From: Desulfosporosinus acidiphilus SJ4
GTDB lineage: Bacteria > Bacillota > Desulfitobacteriia > Desulfitobacteriales > Desulfitobacteriaceae
Length of the DNA: 64,000 bases
Reading direction: 5' to 3'
Assembly: GCF_000255115.2 (NCBI RefSeq)
Contig: NC_018068.1
Location: 124,001 to 188,000, forward strand
Shown here in pieces: positions 38,007 through 45,386 of this stretch (positions within the stretch are counted from its first letter, which is position 1; every line of letters begins with the position of its first letter). Under the pieces are notes generated by a model that was given only the letters and a program-made list of their open reading frames with translations, was not told where the DNA came from and ran no database searches. The position numbers were made by a program, and so were the translations under genes.

Positions 38007-39254
38007 TTAACTAGGGACTAAATTGCTGTAACAGGCAGCACTACTTTGTTCAATAGTAACGCTAAATCCAAGAGTTTGAAGTCGTTTTACGGACTTTTTA
38101 ACGATATCCGCTTTCCGACCGGCGTCAAAAAAGTCGGCTCCTAATTCTTTATATACCGTATTATTTTTGAGCATGTAGTACAGCGCAGTGAGAATAGAGT
38201 GAGCCACGGCTACTGCAGCACGATTTTTACCTCGTCTTGCGGCTATTCTTGAAAACTGAGAACTTAAATAAGTATTTTTTTGATGTGCTGCTGATTTAGC
38301 ACATTCAATAAGCGTGGTTCTAAGTATGTCGTTTCCCTTGCGGGTTTTGCCATTTTTGCGCTTGCCTGCACTTTCATTGTTACCCGGACAAATGCCAACC
38401 CATGATGCAAGATTCGACGATGATGGAAACTGATTCATATTAATCCCAATTTCGGCAATTAAGACTTGCGCACTACGCTCACCTACACCGGGAATAGAAT
38501 CGGCAATTGTCACTTGTTCATTGACAGGTTTCATCTTTTCCCGGATTTGCTGATCAAGTGAAAGAACTTGTTCTTCAAGAGTATCAATGTGCTTGAGCAT
38601 TAGACCCAATAATATCCGTTGATGTTCGCCCATAAACCCGTAAAGTGCTTCTTTAATTTGGGGTATCTTCCTTCTCATACGCATCTGTGCCTTATCTGCT
38701 ATCAGATCGACATCATTACAGCCAGCAATTAGCATGTCAAGCATATCACGGGATGATTTGCCATCAATATTGCTCACAACAGAAGCTAACTTAATATTCG
38801 CGCCTTCAAGTACCTTTTGAATACGGTTTAACTCCCTGGCACGTTCTTGAACAATGCTCCTGCGATATCGAACAAGCTCTTTGAGTTCGCGTTGCTCACG
38901 ATTAGGAATAAAGCTGCCGTTTAGGAGACCATGACGAAGTAAATCAGCAATCCACTCGGAATCTTTAACATCAGTTTTTCGACCGGGCACAGCTTTTATA
39001 TGTTGTGCATTAACAACTAAGGTTTTCATCTCCTTCATTTCTAAAAGATTGTAAATAGGCTTCCAGTATGCTCCTGTTGCTTCCATGGCGACACACTGAC
39101 AATTAGCGTTTTTCAACCAGTCGACAAGACCTAGAAGCGATGAAGTCATTGTACTGAAAGTCCTGGTTTCCTTTTTTCTTCCTAGAATTAAACAGGCAAC
39201 AATAGTGTTTTTATGGACATCCATACCACAACAGCACTCGTAAATAACGTTCAT
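38007..39254 (-). CDS. IS110-family transposase (DEDD recombinase)
   Basis: A 415-residue transposase with the two-part IS110 architecture. The N-terminal RuvC-like DEDD domain starts CCGMDVHKNTIVACL, with the acidic residues also seen in AMEATGAYWKPIY and GRKTDVKDSEWIADL. A coiled-coil middle region leads to the C-terminal Tnp_IS116/IS110/IS902 domain containing SIPGVGERSAQVLIAEIG, SWVGICPGNNESAGKRK with the candidate catalytic serine, and KGNDILRTTLIECA. The length is normal and the frame is intact, so it may be active. ATG 39254 is near the left end of the element, with about 225 bp of non-coding sequence upstream, where IS110-group elements encode their bridge RNA. Confidence 0.95.
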   Translation of the reverse strand: MNVIYECCCGMDVHKNTIVACLILGRKKETRTFSTMTSSLLGLVDWLKNANCQCVAMEATGAYWKPIYNLLEMKEMKTLVVNAQHIKAVPGRKTDVKDSEWIADLLRHGLLNGSFIPNREQRELKELVRYRRSIVQERARELNRIQKVLEGANIKLASVVSNIDGKSSRDMLDMLIAGCNDVDLIADKAQMRMRRKIPQIKEALYGFMGEHQRILLGLMLKHIDTLEEQVLSLDQQIREKMKPVNEQVTIADSIPGVGERSAQVLIAEIGINMNQFPSSSNLASWVGICPGNNESAGKRKNGKTRKGNDILRTTLIECAKSAAHQKNTYLSSQFSRIAARRGKNRAAVAVAHSILTALYYMLKNNTVYKELGADFFDAGRKADIVKKSVKRLQTLGFSVTIEQSSAACYSNLVPS

Positions 39255-39480
39255 TGAATGGCCTCCAATGAGTAAATTTACGGCGGGCCTCCTGTAGATG
39301 CATTAATCTACCCTACGTGCTCATGGCAACAATTTGTGGTGCAAGCAGGAAGCCTTGATCAGTCTATAACATCGGGCTAATAGCACCAAGACACTTCGAC
39401 CTTATGCCGCAGCAAAAGTATTTCCACTAGAACCCAGTTTTCATTCATTTGATGGTGTGGAACGAAGGACCACATGGAGG
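39255..39480 (-). ncRNA. Candidate bridge RNA region of the IS110 element
   Basis: The 226 bp upstream of the transposase is non-coding and lies where IS110-group elements make a bridge (guide) RNA that pairs with target and donor DNA. It contains GTCTATAACA (39362-39371), identical over 10 bp to the insertion-site sequence GTCTATAACAAG, and a GTAGAT/ATCTAC hairpin at about 39295-39312. Assignment as a guide loop is an inference; RNA ends and loops are not defined. Confidence 0.5.
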
Positions 39481-39509
39481 TCTATAACAAGAGATATAAA
39501 GCAAAACTA

Positions 39510-39672
39510 CCGGGGTTCCACCCGTTCGGACCCACATTGCAGGAGAATGCGTTACAAGTCGCAATGTGGCGAAAAGCTCGTCCGCTTTTCGTATACCGAA
39601 CACGGAAGTTAAGACCTCCAGGGCCGAGCATACTTGGGGCATAGCCCCTGGGAAATTAGGTCATCGCCAGGT
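39510..39672 (+). pseudogene. Degenerate 5S rRNA copy B with a two-hairpin insertion
   Basis: It has the same architecture as copy A: 5' about 20 nt missing, interruption after CCCGTTC, then TATACCGAACACGG to CATCGCCAGG and the terminator-like hairpin GAAAGACTGCC/GGCAGTCTTTC (39681-39707). Confidence 0.85.
39528..39591. repeat. Two-hairpin element B, copy 2
   Basis: Hairpin 1 stem is CCACATTGC/GCAATGTGG, a compensatory G-to-A/C-to-T change relative to copy 1. Hairpin 2 is CGAAAAGC/GCTTTTCG, unchanged. It occupies the same position in 5S copy B as copy 1 in copy A. Confidence 0.88.
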
Positions 39673-39757
39673 AAACAAACGAAAGACTGCCTTAATGGCA
39701 GTCTTTCTGTGTCTATAACAAGAAATATAAAGCAAACTACCGGGGTTCCACCCGTTC

Positions 39758-39821
39758 GGACCCACATTGCAGGAGAATGCGTCACAAGTCGCAATGTGGC
39801 GAAAAGCTCGTCCGCTTTTCC
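39758..39821. repeat. Two-hairpin element B, copy 3
   Basis: Same stems as copy 2 (CCACATTGC/GCAATGTGG and CGAAAAGC/GCTTTTC), same insertion point, one T-to-C change in the loop. Confidence 0.88.
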
Positions 39822-39844
39822 GTATCCCGAACACGGAAGTTAAG

Positions 39845-39907
39845 GATCCACACTGCAGGAGCATGCGTTACGAGACGCAGTGTGGCGAAAAGCTCATCCG
39901 CCTTTCG
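39845..39907. repeat. Two-hairpin element B, copy 4
   Basis: Inserted at a different 5S position, after GAAGTTAAG. Hairpin 1 stem is CCACACTGC/GCAGTGTGG, again compensatory. Hairpin 2 is CGAAAAGC-TCATCC-GCCTTTCG. The loop keeps AGGAGCATGCGTTACGAGAC. Confidence 0.88.
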
Positions 39908-39952
39908 TTCCAGGGCCGAGCATACTTGGGGCATAGTCCCTGGGAAATTAGG

Positions 39953-40017
39953 ATTCACACGGCAGGAGTCTTCGTCACGGGAAGCCGTGTGGCGATAGTC
40001 TCCACCGGAGACTATCG
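39953..40017. repeat. Two-hairpin element B, copy 5
   Basis: Inserted at a third 5S position, after AAATTAGG. Hairpin 1 stem is CACACGGC/GCCGTGTG with loop AGGAGTCTTCGTCACGGGAA. Hairpin 2 has a wholly different but still perfect stem, CGATAGTCTCC/GGAGACTATCG. Confidence 0.88.
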
Positions 40018-40292
40018 TATCGCCAGGTAAACAAGCGAAAGACTGCCAATTAAGACAGTCGATTTGTGTTCATATTTTAGAGAATGTGTCATCTTCACGA
40101 CAATAATAATGTCACGAAGATAACATCTTTTTAGTCACGGGTTAGACATATAAGAGCATAGGTAACTTGTTATAATATACGCAAGCTCAATAATAACGAA
40201 AGTAGGGTGTTGGCAATGTAAGAAAAGAAAAGTCATGTTTGTGAAAGTCTGGGGAAGTTCAAAATTTGTTCCAATAAAGTGAGGAGTTTGTT

Positions 40293-40700
40293 ATGTTGGC
40301 TGGGTTTGCAATTATTGATAAAGTATTACACCCTCACCGTAAAAAACAAGATAAACTAATGTCTAAAATGACGGAATACAGGGAATTAGCGTCATTGGCC
40401 TATGAAAATGATAACAAGGACATGTATTCATTGTTGCAACGGGAACTAAATGAGATGTTCTGTGAATACTTGGCCTGGTCCTTTCTTGACGGCATTGGTT
40501 TTCTAATCCCCCACTTCTTCATCATGGGATTCATAAGTTTATGGCTGCCGTATATCATGCTGCCATTTAATTTACCTGTGATTGGCGATCATGCTTATGT
40601 GATTGTCTGGTACCCACTAGCAATGGTTATGTTTTATCTTGGTCGCCGGTTGCTGCGCAGGTATACCGGCAATGTTCCGGCTCAACCTGTAACAAGATAA
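40293..40700 (+). CDS. Small membrane protein in the TauE/DUF169 operon (unknown)
   Basis: I do not recognise this 135-residue protein. The first about 55 residues are hydrophilic and charged (HPHRKKQDKLMSKMTEYREL), followed by two hydrophobic segments at about 62-92 and 100-117 and a basic tail. GTGAGGAG precedes ATG 40293. It is 30 bp upstream of the TauE/SafE gene and probably co-transcribed with it, so a helper or subunit role in export is possible (inference). Upstream, 40081-40150 holds an imperfect inverted repeat with ATCTTC/GAAGAT arms and a -10-like TATAAT at 40171-40176. Confidence 0.7.
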   Translation: MLAGFAIIDKVLHPHRKKQDKLMSKMTEYRELASLAYENDNKDMYSLLQRELNEMFCEYLAWSFLDGIGFLIPHFFIMGFISLWLPYIMLPFNLPVIGDHAYVIVWYPLAMVMFYLGRRLLRRYTGNVPAQPVTR

Positions 40701-40730
40701 GCTGGATAAGAATTTTGGAGGTGCACAAAA

Positions 40731-41687
40731 ATGGTCTTTCATATTGCGGGTGTAACAGTTAATCCTATCGTTGTGATAATCTGGATGGCGTTTGTCGGGT
40801 TCGTGTTTTCCACTATTGGAGCAGCCGGTGGTATTTTGGCCGGTGTAGGACACATTACTATCTTCGGAATGAAAAAAGCTAACGTCATTAAACCTATGAA
40901 CCAAATTCTTACCTTAGTCAGCCCAATCATATCGACTCCTTTATATTTGCGGGAAAAACGCCTCGTAGTTCCTGCAGCCATAAGTTTAGGGGTAGGCGGT
41001 ATCATCGGAGCCCTGCTTGGATCTTGGCTTTCTCACACTTATTTAAAGGACATGGCCTCTTATCAGCCGCTCTTTGGCGTTATTACTTTCGTAATTGCCG
41101 GTCGTATGTGGTATGAAATGACTCCGAAATTCCGTGAAAAACAACAAAAAGTAAAAAAGGCAACCAAAGCCTTTGAAGAAAAGGTTAAAGAGCTGAAAGC
41201 TGCCGGCAAAATGAGTGAGATTAAAGAAATCGGTGTTAACTTCAGTGAAGTGGGCATTAAAAACACCTTTACCTTTGCCGGGGAAACGTTCCGTTATAAT
41301 ACCCTTGCTCCTTTCCTGGCCGGAGTATTTGTTGCTATTATTTCAGCGGCTCTCGGCGTTGGCGGTGGATTCCTTCTCGTACCGTTCCTGAGCAGTGCCC
41401 TTGGTTTCCCTATGTTCATCGTTGCAGGTACTTCGACTATGTCCATCGTAATTTCCTCTCTGACTAGTATCAGTAACTACCTGCGCATGGGAAGCAAACT
41501 GGATTTGCCAATGGTTGGCTTTGAATTAATTGGTATCCTGATTGGATCTTACCTCGGCCCTATCCTTTCTAAGTATATCAAAGGCATATATCTTAAAGGC
41601 TTTTTGGCTGTAGTACTCACATATATCGGTATTGGCTATGTATTTGGACCAATGATTCAACACGCTTTTGGATTCAGAATTATCTAA
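40731..41687 (+). CDS. TauE/SafE family sulfite/organosulfonate exporter
   Basis: A 318-residue membrane protein of the TauE/SafE (DUF81) family, whose members export sulfite, sulfoacetate or related anions. It has about 8 hydrophobic helices in two halves with the repeated glycine-rich family pattern: VGFVFSTIGAAGGILAGVG in the first half and SAALGVGGGFLLVPFLSSAL in the second. A charged cytoplasmic loop (about residues 135-170, EKQQKVKKATKAFEEK) separates them. GGAGGTGCACAAAA precedes ATG 40731. It sits between a small membrane protein and a DUF169 protein, an arrangement that suggests sulfur-compound handling. Confidence 0.88.
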   Translation: MVFHIAGVTVNPIVVIIWMAFVGFVFSTIGAAGGILAGVGHITIFGMKKANVIKPMNQILTLVSPIISTPLYLREKRLVVPAAISLGVGGIIGALLGSWLSHTYLKDMASYQPLFGVITFVIAGRMWYEMTPKFREKQQKVKKATKAFEEKVKELKAAGKMSEIKEIGVNFSEVGIKNTFTFAGETFRYNTLAPFLAGVFVAIISAALGVGGGFLLVPFLSSALGFPMFIVAGTSTMSIVISSLTSISNYLRMGSKLDLPMVGFELIGILIGSYLGPILSKYIKGIYLKGFLAVVLTYIGIGYVFGPMIQHAFGFRII

Positions 41688-41760
41688 TCATAACCCAGGT
41701 GAACACCAAGAATATACGTGAGAGAAGTTTTCGCTTCCAGTTTGAAAGGAGAAGGTTAAA

Positions 41761-42540
41761 TTGTCCAATACAGAAATGACTTATGCAGAAGCACAGGAAC
41801 TGTTTGAACGTTTGTTGAAACTTGATTATCATCCGGTTGCCATTAAATTTTTCAAATCCGAAGAAGAAGCTGCGAAATATCCCGCCGAGAAAAAGGCAGC
41901 AGCAAAAATGACTTTCTGTCAGTTTACTGCAGCTTCTCGCATGGCTAATTATGTTCTAAAAGGCAATAACAATAATATCCTGTGTGAAAACTGTCTGACC
42001 AGTTTTGGCTATACTGCCCCTTCGGATGAAGAAGCGAAAGGTCATTTCAAATATGTTGTTGACGATGAGTATGCTAAAGAAGTAATGGCTGGTAAGCCGC
42101 GCATGCCGTTAGGAGAAGTCAAAGAATTTATGACCGCTCCGTTGGCAAAGACTCCGGTTGAACCTGATGTTGTTATGTTTGTCTGCAATCCGCTGCAAGC
42201 CTATCATATTTTGAATGATTACGTTGGCGCTTTCCATGTACATCCGCTCCAATTCAATCATACCGTTAATTCCGCTGTCTGCGGAGGTGCTGTATGGTCC
42301 TTTATTAATCATAAACCCAATATGAACACGATGTGTTCAGGAAGTTATACTTCTGGTAAAACCGAAAAAGGTGAAGTCAACGTCTTCATCCCAGGCGACC
42401 AAATACTTGATGTGGCACGTCAACTGGCTCATCGCACCGAAGTAATGGGCGGTGCCTCCTTCCCGTATAACGGCAACGAATGGCCTGGTCTGGATGCTTG
42501 CAAAAAATGTCCGATGATACGCTTCAAAGATGTTGAATAG
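41761..42540 (+). CDS. DUF169 family protein
   Basis: A soluble 259-residue protein of the DUF169 family, whose function is not established. YHPVAIKFFKSEEEA near the N-terminus and PDVVMFVCNPLQAYHI in the middle are typical. It is cysteine-rich: CQFTAA, CENCLTSFG, VCGGAVW, NTMCSGSYTSG and CKKCPM, so metal or cofactor binding is possible. The start is TTG 41761 with AAAGGAGAAGG upstream; ATG 41776 is an alternative. It is 73 bp after the exporter gene and a terminator-like hairpin follows. Confidence 0.85.
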   Translation: MSNTEMTYAEAQELFERLLKLDYHPVAIKFFKSEEEAAKYPAEKKAAAKMTFCQFTAASRMANYVLKGNNNNILCENCLTSFGYTAPSDEEAKGHFKYVVDDEYAKEVMAGKPRMPLGEVKEFMTAPLAKTPVEPDVVMFVCNPLQAYHILNDYVGAFHVHPLQFNHTVNSAVCGGAVWSFINHKPNMNTMCSGSYTSGKTEKGEVNVFIPGDQILDVARQLAHRTEVMGGASFPYNGNEWPGLDACKKCPMIRFKDVE

Positions 42541-42614
42541 TGTCAAACTAGAAGATAACGAGATAAATAATTTGTAATACGTCAGAAAGCTGTTTAAAAA
42601 CTTTTTGTTATCTT

Positions 42615-42653
42615 AGGGGCCGTGTAGAAAAATAATTTTCTCACGGTCCTATT
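42615..42653 (+). terminator. Hairpin terminator after the DUF169 gene
   Basis: AGGGGCCGTG pairs with CACGGTCCT, with an inner AGAAAA/TTTTCT stem. The tail ATTAAATT is weak in T. 42654-42799 shows no gene. Confidence 0.7.
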
Positions 42654-42799
42654 AAATTGGTCAATAATCGTTAGAATCAACGGTCAGAGGCCTTCCAAGC
42701 TTTCAACGGCCGGTTGATAATAATTGAGTTGATGCTTCCCGGGAATAAGAACCATTGCTGCTCGGCGGTGAAAGTGAAGTAGTAATTTCGTTTTTACCA

Positions 42800-43018
42800 T
42801 TAAAGGAGTGAACGAATAACAAAGGTCAAGATTTTAATGGGATTAGGCAGTTTAATACCGATAATCAGTAAAAAGTTCAAGACAAAGCCAATACATAAGA
42901 GAATGATTACAAAGGTAAGCTCCTTTCGTTGTTTATTTTTCAGAAGCGAAGGAATTTGTGAAAGCGATATGAGCGTAAAGACAAAAATCAAAACTATGAT
43001 ATAAAGGAAAACGTTCAT
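42800..43018 (-). CDS. Small membrane protein of the germination operon
   Basis: A 72-residue protein with two membrane helices (residues 2-22 and about 35-56), separated by a basic loop KNKQRKEL. Its ATG directly follows the gerC-type stop, with GAAGGAAGTGG as ribosome site inside that gene's end. Short two-helix proteins are found in some germinant-receptor operons and modulate receptor function, but I cannot assign a family by eye. Confidence 0.7.
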   Translation of the reverse strand: MNVFLYIIVLIFVFTLISLSQIPSLLKNKQRKELTFVIILLCIGFVLNFLLIIGIKLPNPIKILTFVIRSLL

Positions 43019-44206
43019 CTAGCCACTTCCTTCACTGGTATTCGGCAGGATCGGTTTATTTAGATAGCCCGACCAATGGAGCTTGGCGTCGACTAATATA
43101 GTTACTTGTATTTCTTTAAATTCCTCCCGCCAGTTTTTTTCTAATTCGGGCCATTCTTTAGGATATTTGCGATGCACCTCTGTGCCAAATTTAAAGATGT
43201 CTACGTCCCAGTTCTGGGCCTTGTCGACAGCTCGTTCGATTTCCTCTTTTATTGCCGAACCCATTCTGTTTTCGAGCTCATTGAAACGTTCGGGTTTGAC
43301 TATGTCTGTATTCCCCATTTCTTCCCCAAGATTGGCGTCTACATGAACGTTAATTGTCATGAAAAGATTGCCGGCTGATATCTCCGGTACAACACGGCTA
43401 TTAGCTTTGATAATCTCAATTCCAGATTTCTTGTTTTCATTTCCGGGAGTTGGAATATCAATAATCCCGCTCTTTACTTTGCCAAGAACCCACAAGACAC
43501 CTCTGGTTTCCTTAGCATCAAACCAACCGATCATTCTATCGCGCTTTAAAATCGCCGTCCCTTCTAGTTTTAGACTTTCTTCGCTGGGTTCTTTATTATC
43601 CTCCTGCACTAACTCAATCCCAGGAATAATTGAATCATTGGTTTTGCTGGCGAAGTTTTTGAGGAGATCAATTAGTTGGATTTTAGGGACTTTAGAAGCT
43701 GCAAAGGATACTTTTGCGAGTTTCTCAATTGCTTGGCCCGGTATTTTTTCTTGCTCGTAGTCACTTCTTATGATATCTTCTGCTTTCCCTCTCGTTATAA
43801 AAACATAAGGTAATTGACGAAGTTCGGAATCACGGCTAAATAGGTCAAGTTCATCGCTAATCCCACTCCTGGCGAGTGCTTCGGAAAAGACATAAACAGT
43901 ATTGTGAGAAAAATATGCCTTGCGGTCCGTTTGTAAAGAAGCATTTCGTATGGCATCAAAAACTGTTTCACCTTTGCTTGTAACGACCCAAACACTTTTC
44001 GAACCGCTGGCTTTATCTGAAGTTGAGGATTGAATTGCGCTTGGTTTTAAAATCTGAAGTGAGACACTGATTTCACCGTCTTCAGTCCGGTCAACGCCTA
44101 GAGCTTGAACAATTGCCAGAGTATTAAGCTCTCTCCGATTCCAACAACCGGGTAGAAAAAGCAATATAAGAATAGTTGGGATTATTATAAAAATCCTTCG
44201 TTTCAT
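43019..44206 (-). CDS. Ger(x)C family spore germination lipoprotein
   Basis: The C subunit of a nutrient-germinant receptor, a lipoprotein on the outer face of the spore inner membrane. A signal peptide with lipobox LLFLPGCWNRREL ends at Cys22. ALGVDRTEDGEISVSLQILKP and RNASLQTDRKAYFSHNTVYVF in the N-terminal domain are typical. The 395-residue length is normal. It overlaps the B-subunit gene by 4 bp, which indicates translational coupling. Confidence 0.93.
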   Translation of the reverse strand: MKRRIFIIIPTILILLFLPGCWNRRELNTLAIVQALGVDRTEDGEISVSLQILKPSAIQSSTSDKASGSKSVWVVTSKGETVFDAIRNASLQTDRKAYFSHNTVYVFSEALARSGISDELDLFSRDSELRQLPYVFITRGKAEDIIRSDYEQEKIPGQAIEKLAKVSFAASKVPKIQLIDLLKNFASKTNDSIIPGIELVQEDNKEPSEESLKLEGTAILKRDRMIGWFDAKETRGVLWVLGKVKSGIIDIPTPGNENKKSGIEIIKANSRVVPEISAGNLFMTINVHVDANLGEEMGNTDIVKPERFNELENRMGSAIKEEIERAVDKAQNWDVDIFKFGTEVHRKYPKEWPELEKNWREEFKEIQVTILVDAKLHWSGYLNKPILPNTSEGSG

Positions 44207-45303
44207 GCGTTTGTTTCACCTAGCTTTCTGAAGAAGGCCACAGCAAGAAGTATCGAAGGGATAACGACAATAAAAATAAGGTTAACCCAGGATACTATTG
44301 TATAAGACAAAAATTCATTGAGGTCTGAGATGTTGCTCTGATAAGAGAGGGATACGGGAAGAAGTATCGTAAGAGTTGCTAGGACAAGAGGTTTATAATC
44401 TTTAATCCCAACAATTTGACTCAGTCCGATTAGAATACAATAGAAATATAAGATAATTCTCAGGTAACCACTGAGAATCCATATTGAGAGATGAATAGAT
44501 TCAATTCGTTCAATGAAATCACCGATATTCACTAAACGAACGGCTGAAAAGTAGGCAAACTGAAGCGTTTTAGAAAATTCAATCCCTAACGTTGCTAAAA
44601 CAGAGATTGTCGTGATAAGCCAAAATAGAGCAATCAGAGAATAACCGGATAGCAAAACAAGTTTTGTTTTTTTACTGTTTAGTTGTAAATGAGGTAATAA
44701 AATTGCAAGTACTACTATTTCAGATGTTCTTAATCCCATGACAAAGGCCCCTGCTAATATGGATATCATGCTTTTTTCCATGACCGGCGTAAAAATCTTA
44801 AAATCCATGTCTTTTGCCAACAGCAGAAATATAACCAGAATTCCCCCAAAGACTAAAGGTGCTATGAATTCGGCAAACCGTGAAATTACTTCGATGCCCT
44901 TTAGAACAGCATAAGCGCAAAACGGGAAAAGAAAGAGGAGAATGAAAAGGACTGGAGTTTCAGGCATAATGGCGGTTGTTAAGAAGGCACACCATTCGTA
45001 TAAAAATATTGACAACTCATGAATAAAATATAAGACGTAAAGAAGGGTAACTGCTTTACCGGTTCTGCCTAAGATTGTCTGAGTATATTCAAAGAGTGAC
45101 TGTTTCGGAAAGCGCTTCCATAATAGATAAAAGGGAACGGTTAAAAGTAGATGAACAGGCAGACTTAAAACTTCCGATATCCATACATCCTGATTCCCCG
45201 GAGGCCCGGCAAAAACAGGGAAAAAAGTGATCGCAATGACGATTCTGCTAATTACTAAAACAAAGATAAATTGTCTTGGAGTGATTTTTGCATTTTCTAA
45301 CAT
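44203..45303 (-). CDS. GerAB/spore germination permease (B subunit)
   Basis: An amino-acid-polyamine-type integral membrane protein of 366 residues with about 10 helices; in germinant receptors this subunit is thought to bind the nutrient. ITPRQFIFVLVISRIVIAITF opens helix 1, and WISEVLSLPVHLLLTVPFY and RTGKAVTLLYVLYFIHELS follow. It precedes the C-subunit gene with a 4 bp overlap. Upstream, 70 bp containing repeat A copy 4 separate it from the A-subunit gene, a larger gap than usual. Confidence 0.93.
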   Translation of the reverse strand: MLENAKITPRQFIFVLVISRIVIAITFFPVFAGPPGNQDVWISEVLSLPVHLLLTVPFYLLWKRFPKQSLFEYTQTILGRTGKAVTLLYVLYFIHELSIFLYEWCAFLTTAIMPETPVLFILLFLFPFCAYAVLKGIEVISRFAEFIAPLVFGGILVIFLLLAKDMDFKIFTPVMEKSMISILAGAFVMGLRTSEIVVLAILLPHLQLNSKKTKLVLLSGYSLIALFWLITTISVLATLGIEFSKTLQFAYFSAVRLVNIGDFIERIESIHLSIWILSGYLRIILYFYCILIGLSQIVGIKDYKPLVLATLTILLPVSLSYQSNISDLNEFLSYTIVSWVNLIFIVVIPSILLAVAFFRKLGETNA

Positions 45304-45333
45304 AGACTCTCCTTCGAAGAAGGGATATTTATT

Positions 45334-45386
45334 TGGCTAATTCGTGCGAAGATACTGTCTTAGTGAGCGTCAGCTAAGTTTTGTTT
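45334..45386. repeat. Dispersed repeat family A, copy 4 (partial)
   Basis: GCTAATTCGTGCGAAGATAC, TGTCTTAGTGAGCGTCAGC and TAAGTTTTGTTT match the 3' half of copy 3 (27588-27635). It occupies the gap between the germination A and B genes and extends across the A-subunit stop codon. Confidence 0.8.

Larger units (their letters stand above)
37906..39485 (-). mobile_element. IS110-family insertion element with ends defined by an empty site
   Basis: The left flank ends CTGTGTCTAT (37901-37910) and the right flank reads TCTATAACAAGAGATATAAAG from 39481. The neighbouring duplicated spacer at 39708-39732 carries the joined, uninterrupted CTGTGTCTATAACAAGAAATATAAAG. The element is therefore about 1575 bp and TCTAT is present at both junctions (37906-37910 and 39481-39485). 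No terminal inverted repeats are seen, as expected for IS110. The non-coding right end contains a CTCAGGT/ACCTGAG hairpin near 37960-37978. Confidence 0.9.
39740..40028 (+). pseudogene. Degenerate 5S rRNA copy C with three two-hairpin insertions
   Basis: A 5'-truncated 5S copy split into four pieces by insertions B3, B4 and B5. Removing them leaves CCGGGGTTCCACCCGTTC, CGTATCCCGAACACGGAAGTTAAG, TTCCAGGGCCGAGCATACTT and onward to CGCCAGG, with substitutions relative to the intact gene. A decayed terminator hairpin follows near 40035-40070. Confidence 0.85.

Noticed and set aside
37706-40028. CRISPR array
   Set aside because: Repeats are long and contain 5S sequence, spacing is irregular, there are no unique uniform spacers and no cas genes.
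39445-40030. Short open frames over the broken 5S array
   Set aside because: They consist of 5S and hairpin-repeat sequence, with composition dictated by the repeats.
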